Shown here: piece by piece, positions 32,741 through 39,005 of the stretch
Position numbering within the stretch: the first letter of the stretch is position 1
Layout: every line of letters starts with the position of its first letter
Assembly: GCA_009695015.1 (NCBI GenBank)
Contig: SIBT01000001.1
Location: 1-39,005 of the forward strand
Direction of reading: 5' to 3'
DNA length: 39,005 bases
DNA from: Candidatus Nomurabacteria bacterium
GTDB taxonomy: Bacteria > Patescibacteriota > Minisyncoccia > Phycocordibacterales > UBA9973
Notes under the pieces: generated by a model
The model's database searches: none
Told to the model about the DNA's origin: nothing
What the model saw: the letters and a program-made list of their open reading frames with translations, nothing else
Program-made: the position numbers and the translations under genes

Positions 32741-33495
32741 ATTTTTATGATCTCCATAAATTTTACAGCATCCAAACTCACCCGACCGACGAGCACTCCT
32801 TCTACTCCGCCGTCCTTCAAAAAATCTTGCACATTTTTTTCATTTACATCTCCTCCGTAGATGATTCTTGGAATTTTTATTTTCACACCAAATTTATCAA
32901 CCAGAATCTTTTTGATAAAAAGAGACATCTCTTCACAATCGGCTGGAGTGGCGTCTTTATGGTTTGGAGTACTAGAAATGGCCCAGATTGGTTCATAGGC
33001 AATGATAATTTTTGAAATTAAATCTTTTTTTACTCCATCTAGACATTCTTCCAGTTGGGTTTTCACTAAATTAAAATAGCTATGACTTTCGTCACGAACG
33101 GTCTCCCCTACGCAGAGTATTGGAACAAGCCCCGCTGAAAGGGATGCTTTGATTTTTTTATTTATATCCAGACCTGTTTCCCCTAATTCTCGCCTTTTAG
33201 AATGTCCCACAATCACATATTTTATTCCTAGGTCCTCGAGCATCGAAGCTGAAATTTCCCCCGTGTAAGGCCCAGCTTCTTCATAAAACACATTTTGAGC
33301 ACCTAGAGATATTTTTTTAGTCCGCCGGCTGGCGGATCGCAATTTCTCTAAATACAAAAATGGTGGACAGATTACAATCTCTGTTTTTTGAACTCCGAAA
33401 ATAGACTTTGTTATATCGACAAACAACTTTTCAGCTTCTTTTTGGGTACTTGGATTCATTTTCCAATTCCCTATAATAATTTTATTCTTTGACAT
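32719..33495 (-). CDS. tpiA: Triosephosphate isomerase
   Basis: It interconverts dihydroxyacetone phosphate and glyceraldehyde 3-phosphate. The 258-aa barrel has K12 in 'GNWKMNP', His98 in 'VIVGHSKRRELGET' and the catalytic base E168 in 'AYEPIWAI'. Several strongly conserved positions differ: GHSERR reads GHSKRR, so the residue equivalent to Glu97 is Lys100. The phosphate-gripping loop 6 reads 'AISSTPNHKDATP' where 'AIGTG.xAT' is usual. 'YGGS' reads 'YGGD'. A palindrome (33321-33336) is read in frame as 'SASRR' before beta-strand 3. TGCTAGAAT ends 6 bp before the ATG. The enzyme could still be active, but kinetics may be altered. Confidence 0.94.
   Translation of the reverse strand: MSKNKIIIGNWKMNPSTQKEAEKLFVDITKSIFGVQKTEIVICPPFLYLEKLRSASRRTKKISLGAQNVFYEEAGPYTGEISASMLEDLGIKYVIVGHSKRRELGETGLDINKKIKASLSAGLVPILCVGETVRDESHSYFNLVKTQLEECLDGVKKDLISKIIIAYEPIWAISSTPNHKDATPADCEEMSLFIKKILVDKFGVKIKIPRIIYGGDVNEKNVQDFLKDGGVEGVLVGRVSLDAVKFMEIIKICEALSQ
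33321..33336. repeat. TCCGCC/GGCGGA palindrome inside tpiA
   Basis: TCCGCC (33321-33326) and GGCGGA (33331-33336) flank GGCT. This 16-bp GC-rich palindrome stands in AT-rich coding DNA and lengthens a loop between strand and helix without breaking the frame. Confidence 0.65.
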
Positions 33496-33501
33496 GAGAT
33501 G

Positions 33502-33510
33502 ATTCTAGCA
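33502..33510 (-). promoter_or_regulatory. Extended -10 of tpiA-pgk
   Basis: TG-C-TAGAAT (33510-33502) ends 6 bp before the ATG at 33495. A leaderless tpiA-pgk mRNA is predicted. Confidence 0.5.
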
Positions 33511-33527
33511 TATCTATTTATTTTAAA

Positions 33528-35288
33528 TTACTGCGTTTCTCCCCAGCCATCAAGACGCCAAGCACCAGAAGGACCTCCAATAAAATTCTTACTAATCAGC
33601 CCACTATCATAGATAAGTGTTGAACTATTTGACATAATTATAGTCTTCGCAATAGCTTCTTTTACACTAGCAGTATTAGAAAATAGGATTGTGCCATAAG
33701 GAGCAGCAAGAATAACCGTACCTGCACTATTGGCAATATTTATTGCTGAAGATGAAGTAGAAGTAGTAAGTACCATAATATAACTTCCAGAAGTTGAAGA
33801 ACCACTAAATGAAGCGGAATTGGCGGTAGATATCGTTCCATCGCTAATAATCACCCCACTTGCTGATCCATAAGAATTTGAAAGTTTAAGTTGAGAACTG
33901 TTTGATAAACTAATATTTCCAGTAACCCAAAGCGTACCTGAGACAGTTAATACAGCATTATTACTAAGAATTAAGTTACCATTAATCTTTTTTGGGCCAA
34001 CAATAAGAGTGCTATTATTCGATAAATTTATTTCGCCTTGTGTTCCCCCCGCAACAGCTTCATCTTTCCATGTCTGAATTTGTGAATCAGAAATAGGGAA
34101 ATTTAATGGGGCTGGATCCCCTTGAGAAACATTACAACTTTTATTATTTCCACTGCCAGTCTGGCAATATAAATTACCAGCAATAGTTGAATTGTTCACA
34201 GTATGAGCCGAAGCATTACCAATACCGAATTGACCTATAATCATACCGCTGATAGTAGAATTGACACCCCCAAGATAAATTTTAAAAAAAGCATCGAGCC
34301 CTGAGGGGTTAGTGTTATTCCATGTGGTTGTTCCATATTGTCCCAATTTAGCCAAACCGCTTACATATTGAGCATTATTTGCTCCCAAAATATAATAATT
34401 AGAAGCATTAACACTTGCATCTAAAACTAGCCAATAAGTAGTATTAGTAGCGAGAGTAACATTAGGCGACAAAACAATATTCACCCAACCGTAAGAAGTG
34501 GCAACATTAGATGCCGAAAGTGTTCCGGTAGCAAGAGAGGTGTTTGCAGGCTTCCCGCTTGAATCTGCAGTTATCCTTACATTTACATCGCTTGGTCCTC
34601 CAACTTTTTTAATATATACAGAAACCTGGGTAGCAATATCAGAAGTAGCAACAATAAAACTTTGGGCAACATCTTGTGTATTAACAGCAGTACCAAATTG
34701 TATTACATCTGTTGGGGTTCCAGTGTCATTAATTTGATCAATAATCTCTGCCGTGCGATCAGCCGCTATTGCTGTACCTGTTATCTTAGCACTATTTGAA
34801 CCTACAATATCGCCATTAACATATACACTACCATTTATTGTAGCAGTATTAGACATAATCAATCCACCATTTCCTACCTGCATACCATAAGTGAAAGAAA
34901 GCCCTACACCAGTTGAGAGTTTGATATTGGTTTTTCTTTGATAGCTAGACACATCACCCAAAGTGGTGATCTGTTTATATCCCTCAGAAATGGTTGTAAT
35001 ATTTGTTGTCGCTAAACTTGAATCAAGATTGAGGGTTTCACTTCCATCTATAGTTAGATTATTTTTTATTCGGTACATCGCATCTTCACTGCCTGACTCA
35101 GCTAAAAAATAAGATTTCTTAGAATCTAGATTCAGGTTAGCATTTTTGAATTCACGCACTGTCGGACCCACCAATCCAGCTATTATGGCTAAGGAAATAA
35201 ACAAAAAAAAGATAACGGAAATCAACATCGCTGAACCAGATTGAGAGTTAATTTTTATTTTTATGTGTTTTGATGTCTTAATTTCCAT
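33528..35288 (-). CDS. PilX/GspK-like minor pilin with beta-helix and jelly-roll regions
   Basis: It is a probable large minor pseudopilin or pilus-tip protein. The 586-aa protein has a basic start, then 'GSAMLISVIFFLFISLAIIAGLVG' (~18-41), a class III-like hydrophobic segment that lacks the +5 Glu, as in PilX/GspK. Residues ~45-130 follow the PilX pattern ('LAESGSEDAMYRI'). Next come bactofilin-like repeats ('NTATINGSVYVNGDIVGSNSAKITG'). An inserted ~140-residue jelly-roll-like module follows ('AQSFIVATSDIATQVSVYIKKVG...NTTYWLVLDAS'), then a Ser/Asn-rich beta-helix to the end. The modules suggest surface binding. TATATT ends 6 bp before the ATG. It is last of the pilus cluster. Confidence 0.75.
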   Translation of the reverse strand: MEIKTSKHIKIKINSQSGSAMLISVIFFLFISLAIIAGLVGPTVREFKNANLNLDSKKSYFLAESGSEDAMYRIKNNLTIDGSETLNLDSSLATTNITTISEGYKQITTLGDVSSYQRKTNIKLSTGVGLSFTYGMQVGNGGLIMSNTATINGSVYVNGDIVGSNSAKITGTAIAADRTAEIIDQINDTGTPTDVIQFGTAVNTQDVAQSFIVATSDIATQVSVYIKKVGGPSDVNVRITADSSGKPANTSLATGTLSASNVATSYGWVNIVLSPNVTLATNTTYWLVLDASVNASNYYILGANNAQYVSGLAKLGQYGTTTWNNTNPSGLDAFFKIYLGGVNSTISGMIIGQFGIGNASAHTVNNSTIAGNLYCQTGSGNNKSCNVSQGDPAPLNFPISDSQIQTWKDEAVAGGTQGEINLSNNSTLIVGPKKINGNLILSNNAVLTVSGTLWVTGNISLSNSSQLKLSNSYGSASGVIISDGTISTANSASFSGSSTSGSYIMVLTTSTSSSAINIANSAGTVILAAPYGTILFSNTASVKEAIAKTIIMSNSSTLIYDSGLISKNFIGGPSGAWRLDGWGETQ

Positions 35289-35294
35289 TTTTGC

Positions 35295-35300
35295 AATATA
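35295..35300 (-). promoter_or_regulatory. -10 of the PilX-like gene
   Basis: TATATT (35300-35295) ends 6 bp before the ATG at 35288, in the 35-bp gap after the PilW/GspJ-like gene. Confidence 0.4.
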
Positions 35301-35323
35301 TAATTAATAATTCTTAATCAACT

Positions 35324-35815
35324 TTAATAGCTACCTCGCAATACAATTGTATTATAAAAATTAACAGTTCGATTCAATGCATCATTTTTTGACCTGACTG
35401 TTAATAACATTTTAACAGCTTTTCCTTTTACTGTAGTCATCGGTGTAAAAGATAAAGTAGTTACAACTATGTTTGGTGTATTTAAATTTCCAACCAAGAC
35501 ACCATTTTCTAAGTAATTGATATCTGTGCCAGAAAGTACAAATTCGATAGTTCTATTCGGATCAGCAGCCCCCATAGTTGCACTTGGATCATCAGAGCTC
35601 AAATCATAAGACCCTCTGATTTCTCTAGACATTCTTTCCATAATCGATCCACTTCGCAATAATTCAGCTTGTATCATAGTCTCTCTAAATGCATGGGTCA
35701 TAATGATCATCGAATTGATCACAACTAGAGACAAAACAGCGAAAAAAGAAATATAAAAAAGAAGTTCCAAAATTACATAACCATTCTTTTTATTTTTTAT
35801 ATAAATTTTATTCAC
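35324..35815 (-). CDS. PilW/GspJ-like minor pseudopilin
   Basis: It is a small component of type IV pilus or type II secretion-like assembly. The ~163-aa protein has a basic leader and the cleavage motif G-YVILE (Glu at +5 of the mature end) followed by a hydrophobic helix 'LLFYISFFAVLSLVVINSMI'. A beta-rich globular part carries 'ELLRSGSIMERMSREIRGSYDLS', a GspJ/PilW-type stretch. The frame is open to 35878 but overlaps the preceding gene. A GTG at 35815, 7 nt after that gene's stop, gives a normal short leader peptide and was chosen; this start is inferred. It is processed by a prepilin peptidase not seen in this window. Confidence 0.75.
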   Translation of the reverse strand: MNKIYIKNKKNGYVILELLFYISFFAVLSLVVINSMIIMTHAFRETMIQAELLRSGSIMERMSREIRGSYDLSSDDPSATMGAADPNRTIEFVLSGTDINYLENGVLVGNLNTPNIVVTTLSFTPMTTVKGKAVKMLLTVRSKNDALNRTVNFYNTIVLRGSY

Positions 35816-35822
35816 GATTAAT

Positions 35823-36299
35823 TTATGAAAAAATGTCAATAATATAAAACTGCAAAGTCTTGGTGACTGTGGTACCACCTTCCGACCAAAAAACTGTAAC
35901 AGTGACTAATTTAGTTTGAGGATCATCTACTCCAGCAGAAGATATATCTTTTGTTGTATTGTCACGATTTACATTTGCTATAGTTATTGTACGTGTAAAA
36001 ATTCCGGAAGTATTAGCTACAGCAGACAATGTCCAAATACCCCCTGAAAAAATAGGATAATAATTTACACCAAGAGTCAAACTAGAAATGTTGCTCCATG
36101 CATTATCGCGCACTATACGCACCGCTTCTGCGCCTTCTTCCAACAAGAAAGCAGCTTGACTTGTATGAAAAGCTTGGCGAGAAACAAAAATAGATTTTTG
36201 GGCAACTGCCGTCGCAGTCAAAACTGAAACAGTAATAATAGACGCCGCTACTAGTATTTCAACTGCCATGAATCCTCCGTTTTTAAAAATTTTTTTCAT
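35823..36299 (-). CDS. PilV/GspI-like minor pseudopilin
   Basis: The 158-aa protein starts with a basic leader and G-FMAVE, the type III prepilin site with Glu at +5, then 'ILVAASIITVSVLTATAVAQ' as the assembly helix. The C-terminal part is beta-rich ('VTVTVFWSEGGTTVTKTLQFYIIDIF'). The 'EEGAEAVRIVRDNAWSNI' stretch recurs in pseudopilins of this lineage from memory. The PilV/GspI label rests on gene order and the N-terminus and is tentative. It lies 19 nt after the GspH-like gene and 7 nt before the GspJ-like gene. Confidence 0.75.
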   Translation of the reverse strand: MKKIFKNGGFMAVEILVAASIITVSVLTATAVAQKSIFVSRQAFHTSQAAFLLEEGAEAVRIVRDNAWSNISSLTLGVNYYPIFSGGIWTLSAVANTSGIFTRTITIANVNRDNTTKDISSAGVDDPQTKLVTVTVFWSEGGTTVTKTLQFYIIDIFS

Positions 36300-36318
36300 A
36301 GCTCTATCTAATCACCAC

Positions 36319-36786
36319 TTAATTTACACTCATGGCGCCTGTTGCAGAAATTGTAATAATTTTCACATAATTTGTAGTGGAAAGAGTTATCGTGCCAGTA
36401 GTATTCGGAATTCCAGAAAGACGATTGAAATACACATCACCCGAAATCCCACTCACGCCACCAAAAGTAATATTTGAAATAATAGCTCCAGCAGTGATGC
36501 CCATGATTTCGTTATCTGACGCACCGACAGAAAAAGCTATACCTTTAAAGATTATAACTTGATCAGATTGAAAATGCACTCCGTAAGAAGAAGAATTCAC
36601 TGATGCTAAGGTTTGCGAGTGTGCTTTATTTAAACTAGATAAAATATCACCTACAGTACTTTTAAGCACTTGGAGTTCTCTTGTTTTGGAAAATTGTGGG
36701 ATGACAACTGCAAATATAATACCGAGCACCACAACAACAATTAACAATTCTACCGCGCTAATCCCTTTTTGGTAAGAATGTTTCAT
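36319..36786 (-). CDS. GspH/FimT-like pseudopilin
   Basis: The 155-aa protein begins with a short basic leader and G-ISAVE (Glu at +5), followed by 'LLIVVVVLGIIFAVVIPQFSKT', a textbook prepilin helix. The globular domain matches the GspH/FimT pattern loosely ('LSSLNKAHSQTLASVNSSSYGVHFQSDQVIIFKG', and a final 'ITISATGAMS'). It probably helps start pilus assembly. A perfect extended -10 (TGATATAAT) ends 6 bp before the ATG, so the pseudopilin genes can be transcribed separately from pilB-pilC. Confidence 0.82.
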   Translation of the reverse strand: MKHSYQKGISAVELLIVVVVLGIIFAVVIPQFSKTRELQVLKSTVGDILSSLNKAHSQTLASVNSSSYGVHFQSDQVIIFKGIAFSVGASDNEIMGITAGAIISNITFGGVSGISGDVYFNRLSGIPNTTGTITLSTTNYVKIITISATGAMSVN

Positions 36787-36792
36787 AATTTC

Positions 36793-36801
36793 ATTATATC
36801 A
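36793..36801 (-). promoter_or_regulatory. Extended -10 of the pseudopilin genes
   Basis: TG-A-TATAAT (36801-36793), the best -10 in the window, ends 6 bp before the ATG at 36786. Confidence 0.6.
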
Positions 36802-36825
36802 CTTTTAATTACGAAACTCATGAAA

Positions 36826-38043
36826 TCACCCAATACTTCCTAAAATTGAATAAAGTGGAGAAATCATCGAAATAGCAAAAAATCCGACCCCGGCCCCAAT
36901 AACAATCATCAAAAGGGGTTCAATAATCGTAGAGAGATTTTTGGTTTTATTTTCAATTTCTGTTTCGTAAAATAAAGAAATTTCAAGCAACATGTCTGAC
37001 AATTTTCCAGTTTCTTCTCCAACTTGAATCATTTCTGACATCATTACCGGATAAAGATTATTATTTGCCTCAAAAACTTGAGAAAATGGAGCCCCTTTTT
37101 CTATTGCGACTTTGGCTTCGTCTAAGACTTTTTTGTAGTAAATATTTTGCACCACATCTCCAGTGATCTCTACTGCGCGAGTTATAGGAACTCCTGCCAA
37201 CAAGAGTGAGGATATAGTGCGAGTAGTACGAGCAGTATTTAATTCTTTGGCCATAGTGCCGATAACTGGCATTTTAATAATAAAAAAATCAATATATTTG
37301 GCCATAAATTTAGCCCGAAAAAGAAAGTAACCGCCGACAGCTATACCGACAATAAGTACGAAAGTTAGTATCAAATTGTTTGAAAAGAAATTACCAAAAA
37401 AAATAAGAACGCGGGTCGGGAGAGGTAAGGTAACCCCAAGCTCTTTAAAAGTGTTAGCCAAGGTGGGCACAACAAAAGCAAACATCAAAACACCTATCAC
37501 CACCATCGCGGACAGAATTACTCCCGGATAAATAAGCGCCCCCCGCACTTTCTTGGTTAAAGAATGCGCTTTCTCTAAATTTAAACCTATTTCTGCAAGC
37601 GTCCCGGCAAGGTTCCCTGACTCTTCGCCAGCTTTCGTCATTGATATAAAAAGTTTTGAAAAAACATCGGGAAATTTAGAAAGTTCCGACGATAATGTCC
37701 CTCCAGAACTTATGCCCTCAGAAAGAGACACTAAAATATTATCAAGTTTAGGATTCTTTGTTTGTTTTTTTAAAATCGACAACGCTCGATAAAGCGAGAG
37801 CCCAGCTTTGAGCATTCCACTTAAATTTTTTGTGAAAATAATTTGTTCAGAAATTGAAACCCGAGAAAATATATTCTTCGTGAAAGACAAATCGCTCATA
37901 AAATCTTTGCGTTTTGTGGTTATTGATATTGGGATAAATCCGCGACTCCGGAGATCATGAGCGCCGGAGATACGATCCTTGGCATCGAGTACGCCTTCCG
38001 TTATTGTGCCCTCTTTTGATTTTGCTTTGTATAAAAAAAACAT
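36826..38043 (-). CDS. pilC: Type IV pilus inner-membrane platform protein PilC
   Basis: PilC/GspF anchors the assembly ATPase to the membrane and helps extract pilins. The 405-aa protein has two T2SSF domains (~65-190 and ~270-390), each followed by hydrophobic segments. Family stretches are 'FTKNLSGMLKAGLSLYRALSIL', 'GGTLSSELSKFPDVFSKLFISMTKAGEESGNL', 'RTTRTISSLLLAGVPITRAVEITG' and 'FPVMMSEMIQVGEETGKLSDML'-like 'YPVMMSEMIQVGEETGKL'. It ends with the usual final helix 'IVIGAGVGFFAISMISPLYSI'. It follows pilB by 35 nt. Confidence 0.95.
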   Translation of the reverse strand: MFFLYKAKSKEGTITEGVLDAKDRISGAHDLRSRGFIPISITTKRKDFMSDLSFTKNIFSRVSISEQIIFTKNLSGMLKAGLSLYRALSILKKQTKNPKLDNILVSLSEGISSGGTLSSELSKFPDVFSKLFISMTKAGEESGNLAGTLAEIGLNLEKAHSLTKKVRGALIYPGVILSAMVVIGVLMFAFVVPTLANTFKELGVTLPLPTRVLIFFGNFFSNNLILTFVLIVGIAVGGYFLFRAKFMAKYIDFFIIKMPVIGTMAKELNTARTTRTISSLLLAGVPITRAVEITGDVVQNIYYKKVLDEAKVAIEKGAPFSQVFEANNNLYPVMMSEMIQVGEETGKLSDMLLEISLFYETEIENKTKNLSTIIEPLLMIVIGAGVGFFAISMISPLYSILGSIG

Positions 38044-38078
38044 TGATATAAAGCTTCTTTCTATTTTTTAATAAACTT

Positions 38079-39005
38079 CTACTCCGAAACAACACGAAAT
38101 ACTTCTTCTAAAGTGGTCACACCTAAAACTGCTTGAAACACTCCATCTTCAAGCATCGTCATCATCCCCTCTTTTTTTGCTTGTATTTCTATATCATCCT
38201 GCGAACTCCCCTTGACGATCATCTCCTTTATGGTACTAGTTACTTTGAGCACTTCATGCATTCCAATACGATTTGAATAGCCGTCTTCAAACTCACTGCT
38301 CTTGACTGCTTTATAAAAAGGAATTTTATCAAAAGTATCTTCTACACCTATAATTTTTTCAGTTTTTAAGAACTCTAACACTCTATCTAGATCAACAATT
38401 TTTGCTAAATTTGTTATTTCAGCAGGTGATAAAAAGTATTGTTCTTTGTTTGCAGTAAGTCTGCGCACCAATCTTTGCGCGATGATTGTCTTGACTGTGG
38501 CAGTTATTAAAAAAGGTTCGACGCCCATATCTATGAGTCTAGGTATTGCGCCAGAGGCAGAATTTGTGTGGATGGTCGAGAGAACTAAATGTCCTGTGAG
38601 CGAAGCATTTATGGCAAGACTTGCCGTCTCTCTATCGCGAATCTCTCCCACCATCACTATGTCTGGATCTTGACGCAAGAGCGACCGGAGACCATTAGCA
38701 AAAGTAAGTCCGATCTCTGGCTTTACTTGTGTCTGGTTAACTCTCGGCATCTGATACTCGATCGGATCTTCGACTGTAGAAATATTAACTTCCGGTTTAT
38801 TTAAAATATCGAGCATCGTATAAAGTGTAGTGGTCTTTCCACTCCCGGTCGGACCCGTCGCGAGTACCATTCCTGTCTTTTGCAAGAGTGACGCATGGAT
38901 ACGCTCCAAACCTTCTCCGTGAAAACCAAGCGTCTCGAGAGAAAATCCATGCGTATTTTCTTTTAAAATTCTCATTACAGTTTTTTCTCCAAAAAAAGTT
39001 GGCAA
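38079..39005 (-). CDS. pilB: Type IV pilus assembly ATPase PilB (5' part outside the window)
   Basis: PilB/GspE powers pilus extension from the cytoplasm. Only the C-terminal ~309 residues are in the window; the frame runs off the right edge. Visible motifs are Walker A 'GPTGSGKTTTLY', the Asp box 'ISTVEDPIEYQMP', Walker B 'LLRQDPDIVMVGEIRDRETA' and the His box 'GHLVLSTIHTNSA', followed by 'QRLVRRL'. The tetracysteine zinc motif that normally follows ('RLC..C...') is absent and replaced by 'TANKEQYFLS'. The order pilB-pilC-pseudopilins fits a compact pilus operon; pilT and pilD are not seen. Confidence 0.93.
   Translation of the reverse strand: MPTFFGEKTVMRILKENTHGFSLETLGFHGEGLERIHASLLQKTGMVLATGPTGSGKTTTLYTMLDILNKPEVNISTVEDPIEYQMPRVNQTQVKPEIGLTFANGLRSLLRQDPDIVMVGEIRDRETASLAINASLTGHLVLSTIHTNSASGAIPRLIDMGVEPFLITATVKTIIAQRLVRRLTANKEQYFLSPAEITNLAKIVDLDRVLEFLKTEKIIGVEDTFDKIPFYKAVKSSEFEDGYSNRIGMHEVLKVTSTIKEMIVKGSSQDDIEIQAKKEGMMTMLEDGVFQAVLGVTTLEEVFRVVSE

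Noticed and set aside
1..39005. CRISPR arrays, insertion sequences, prophage, tRNA or rRNA genes
   Set aside because: No regularly spaced repeats, transposase or integrase frames, or tRNA/rRNA signatures were found by reading either strand.
1..39005. Recoded TGA (genetic code 25)
   Set aside because: TGA serves as a terminal stop of ileS, ftsK and the HIT gene, and conserved glycines are not encoded by TGA in any gene seen.

Overview
The window looks like a chromosomal segment of a Patescibacteria (Candidate Phyla Radiation) genome, most likely a Parcubacteria/Paceibacteria-type lineage. The reasons are strong AT bias, short intergenic gaps, compact genes, split or trimmed versions of familiar proteins (RecO of 193 aa, MetRS of 490 aa, ComEC in two pieces) and divergent motifs in otherwise universal enzymes. 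TGA acts as a stop (for example at the end of ileS), so the recoded code 25 lineages are unlikely. This placement is inference; no 16S or tRNA gene is in the window.

Layout. 1-422 is AT-rich and gene-free with DnaA-box-like 9-mers. A winged-helix-type hypothetical (423-1298, -) follows. Then comes a + strand block ftsK / Ig-like membrane protein / recA / efp (1526-5811). A 121-bp two-way hairpin separates it from a long - strand run: rpsF-ssb-rpsR, tatD, metG, AI-2E-type permease, M16 peptidase, glyS, a 649-aa surface protein, recO, ileS, an orphan 126-aa gene, a PIF1-type helicase, argS, dut, tmk, glyA, a ComEC-like hydrolase, comEC, rnhA, recJ, pgk, tpiA and a type IV pilus cluster (pseudopilins, pilC, partial pilB). 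Only sodA and a HIT gene interrupt this run on the + strand.

How the genes work together. Four aminoacyl-tRNA synthetases (Met, Gly, Ile, Arg), S6, S18 and EF-P serve translation. FtsK, RecA, RecO, RecJ, RNase HI, SSB and the PIF1 helicase serve chromosome segregation and repair. glyA, tmk and dut serve dTTP supply. tpiA and pgk are the lower-glycolysis remnant. The pilus genes with ComEC and its separate hydrolase form a plausible DNA-uptake apparatus.

Most notable signals. (1) A compact T-box leader with a very short specifier hairpin (AUC) and a terminator abutting the ATG lies before ileS. (2) The IleRS carries a complete histidine-phosphatase domain with RHG and SHG motifs, inserted inside its zinc-ribbon region. 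(3) Many genes have a -10 hexamer (often extended TGn) exactly 6-7 bp before the ATG, which points to widespread leaderless transcription. (4) Palindromic mini-elements sit in frame inside genes, and nested hairpin elements sit between genes. The last two may be mobile or structural repeat families.
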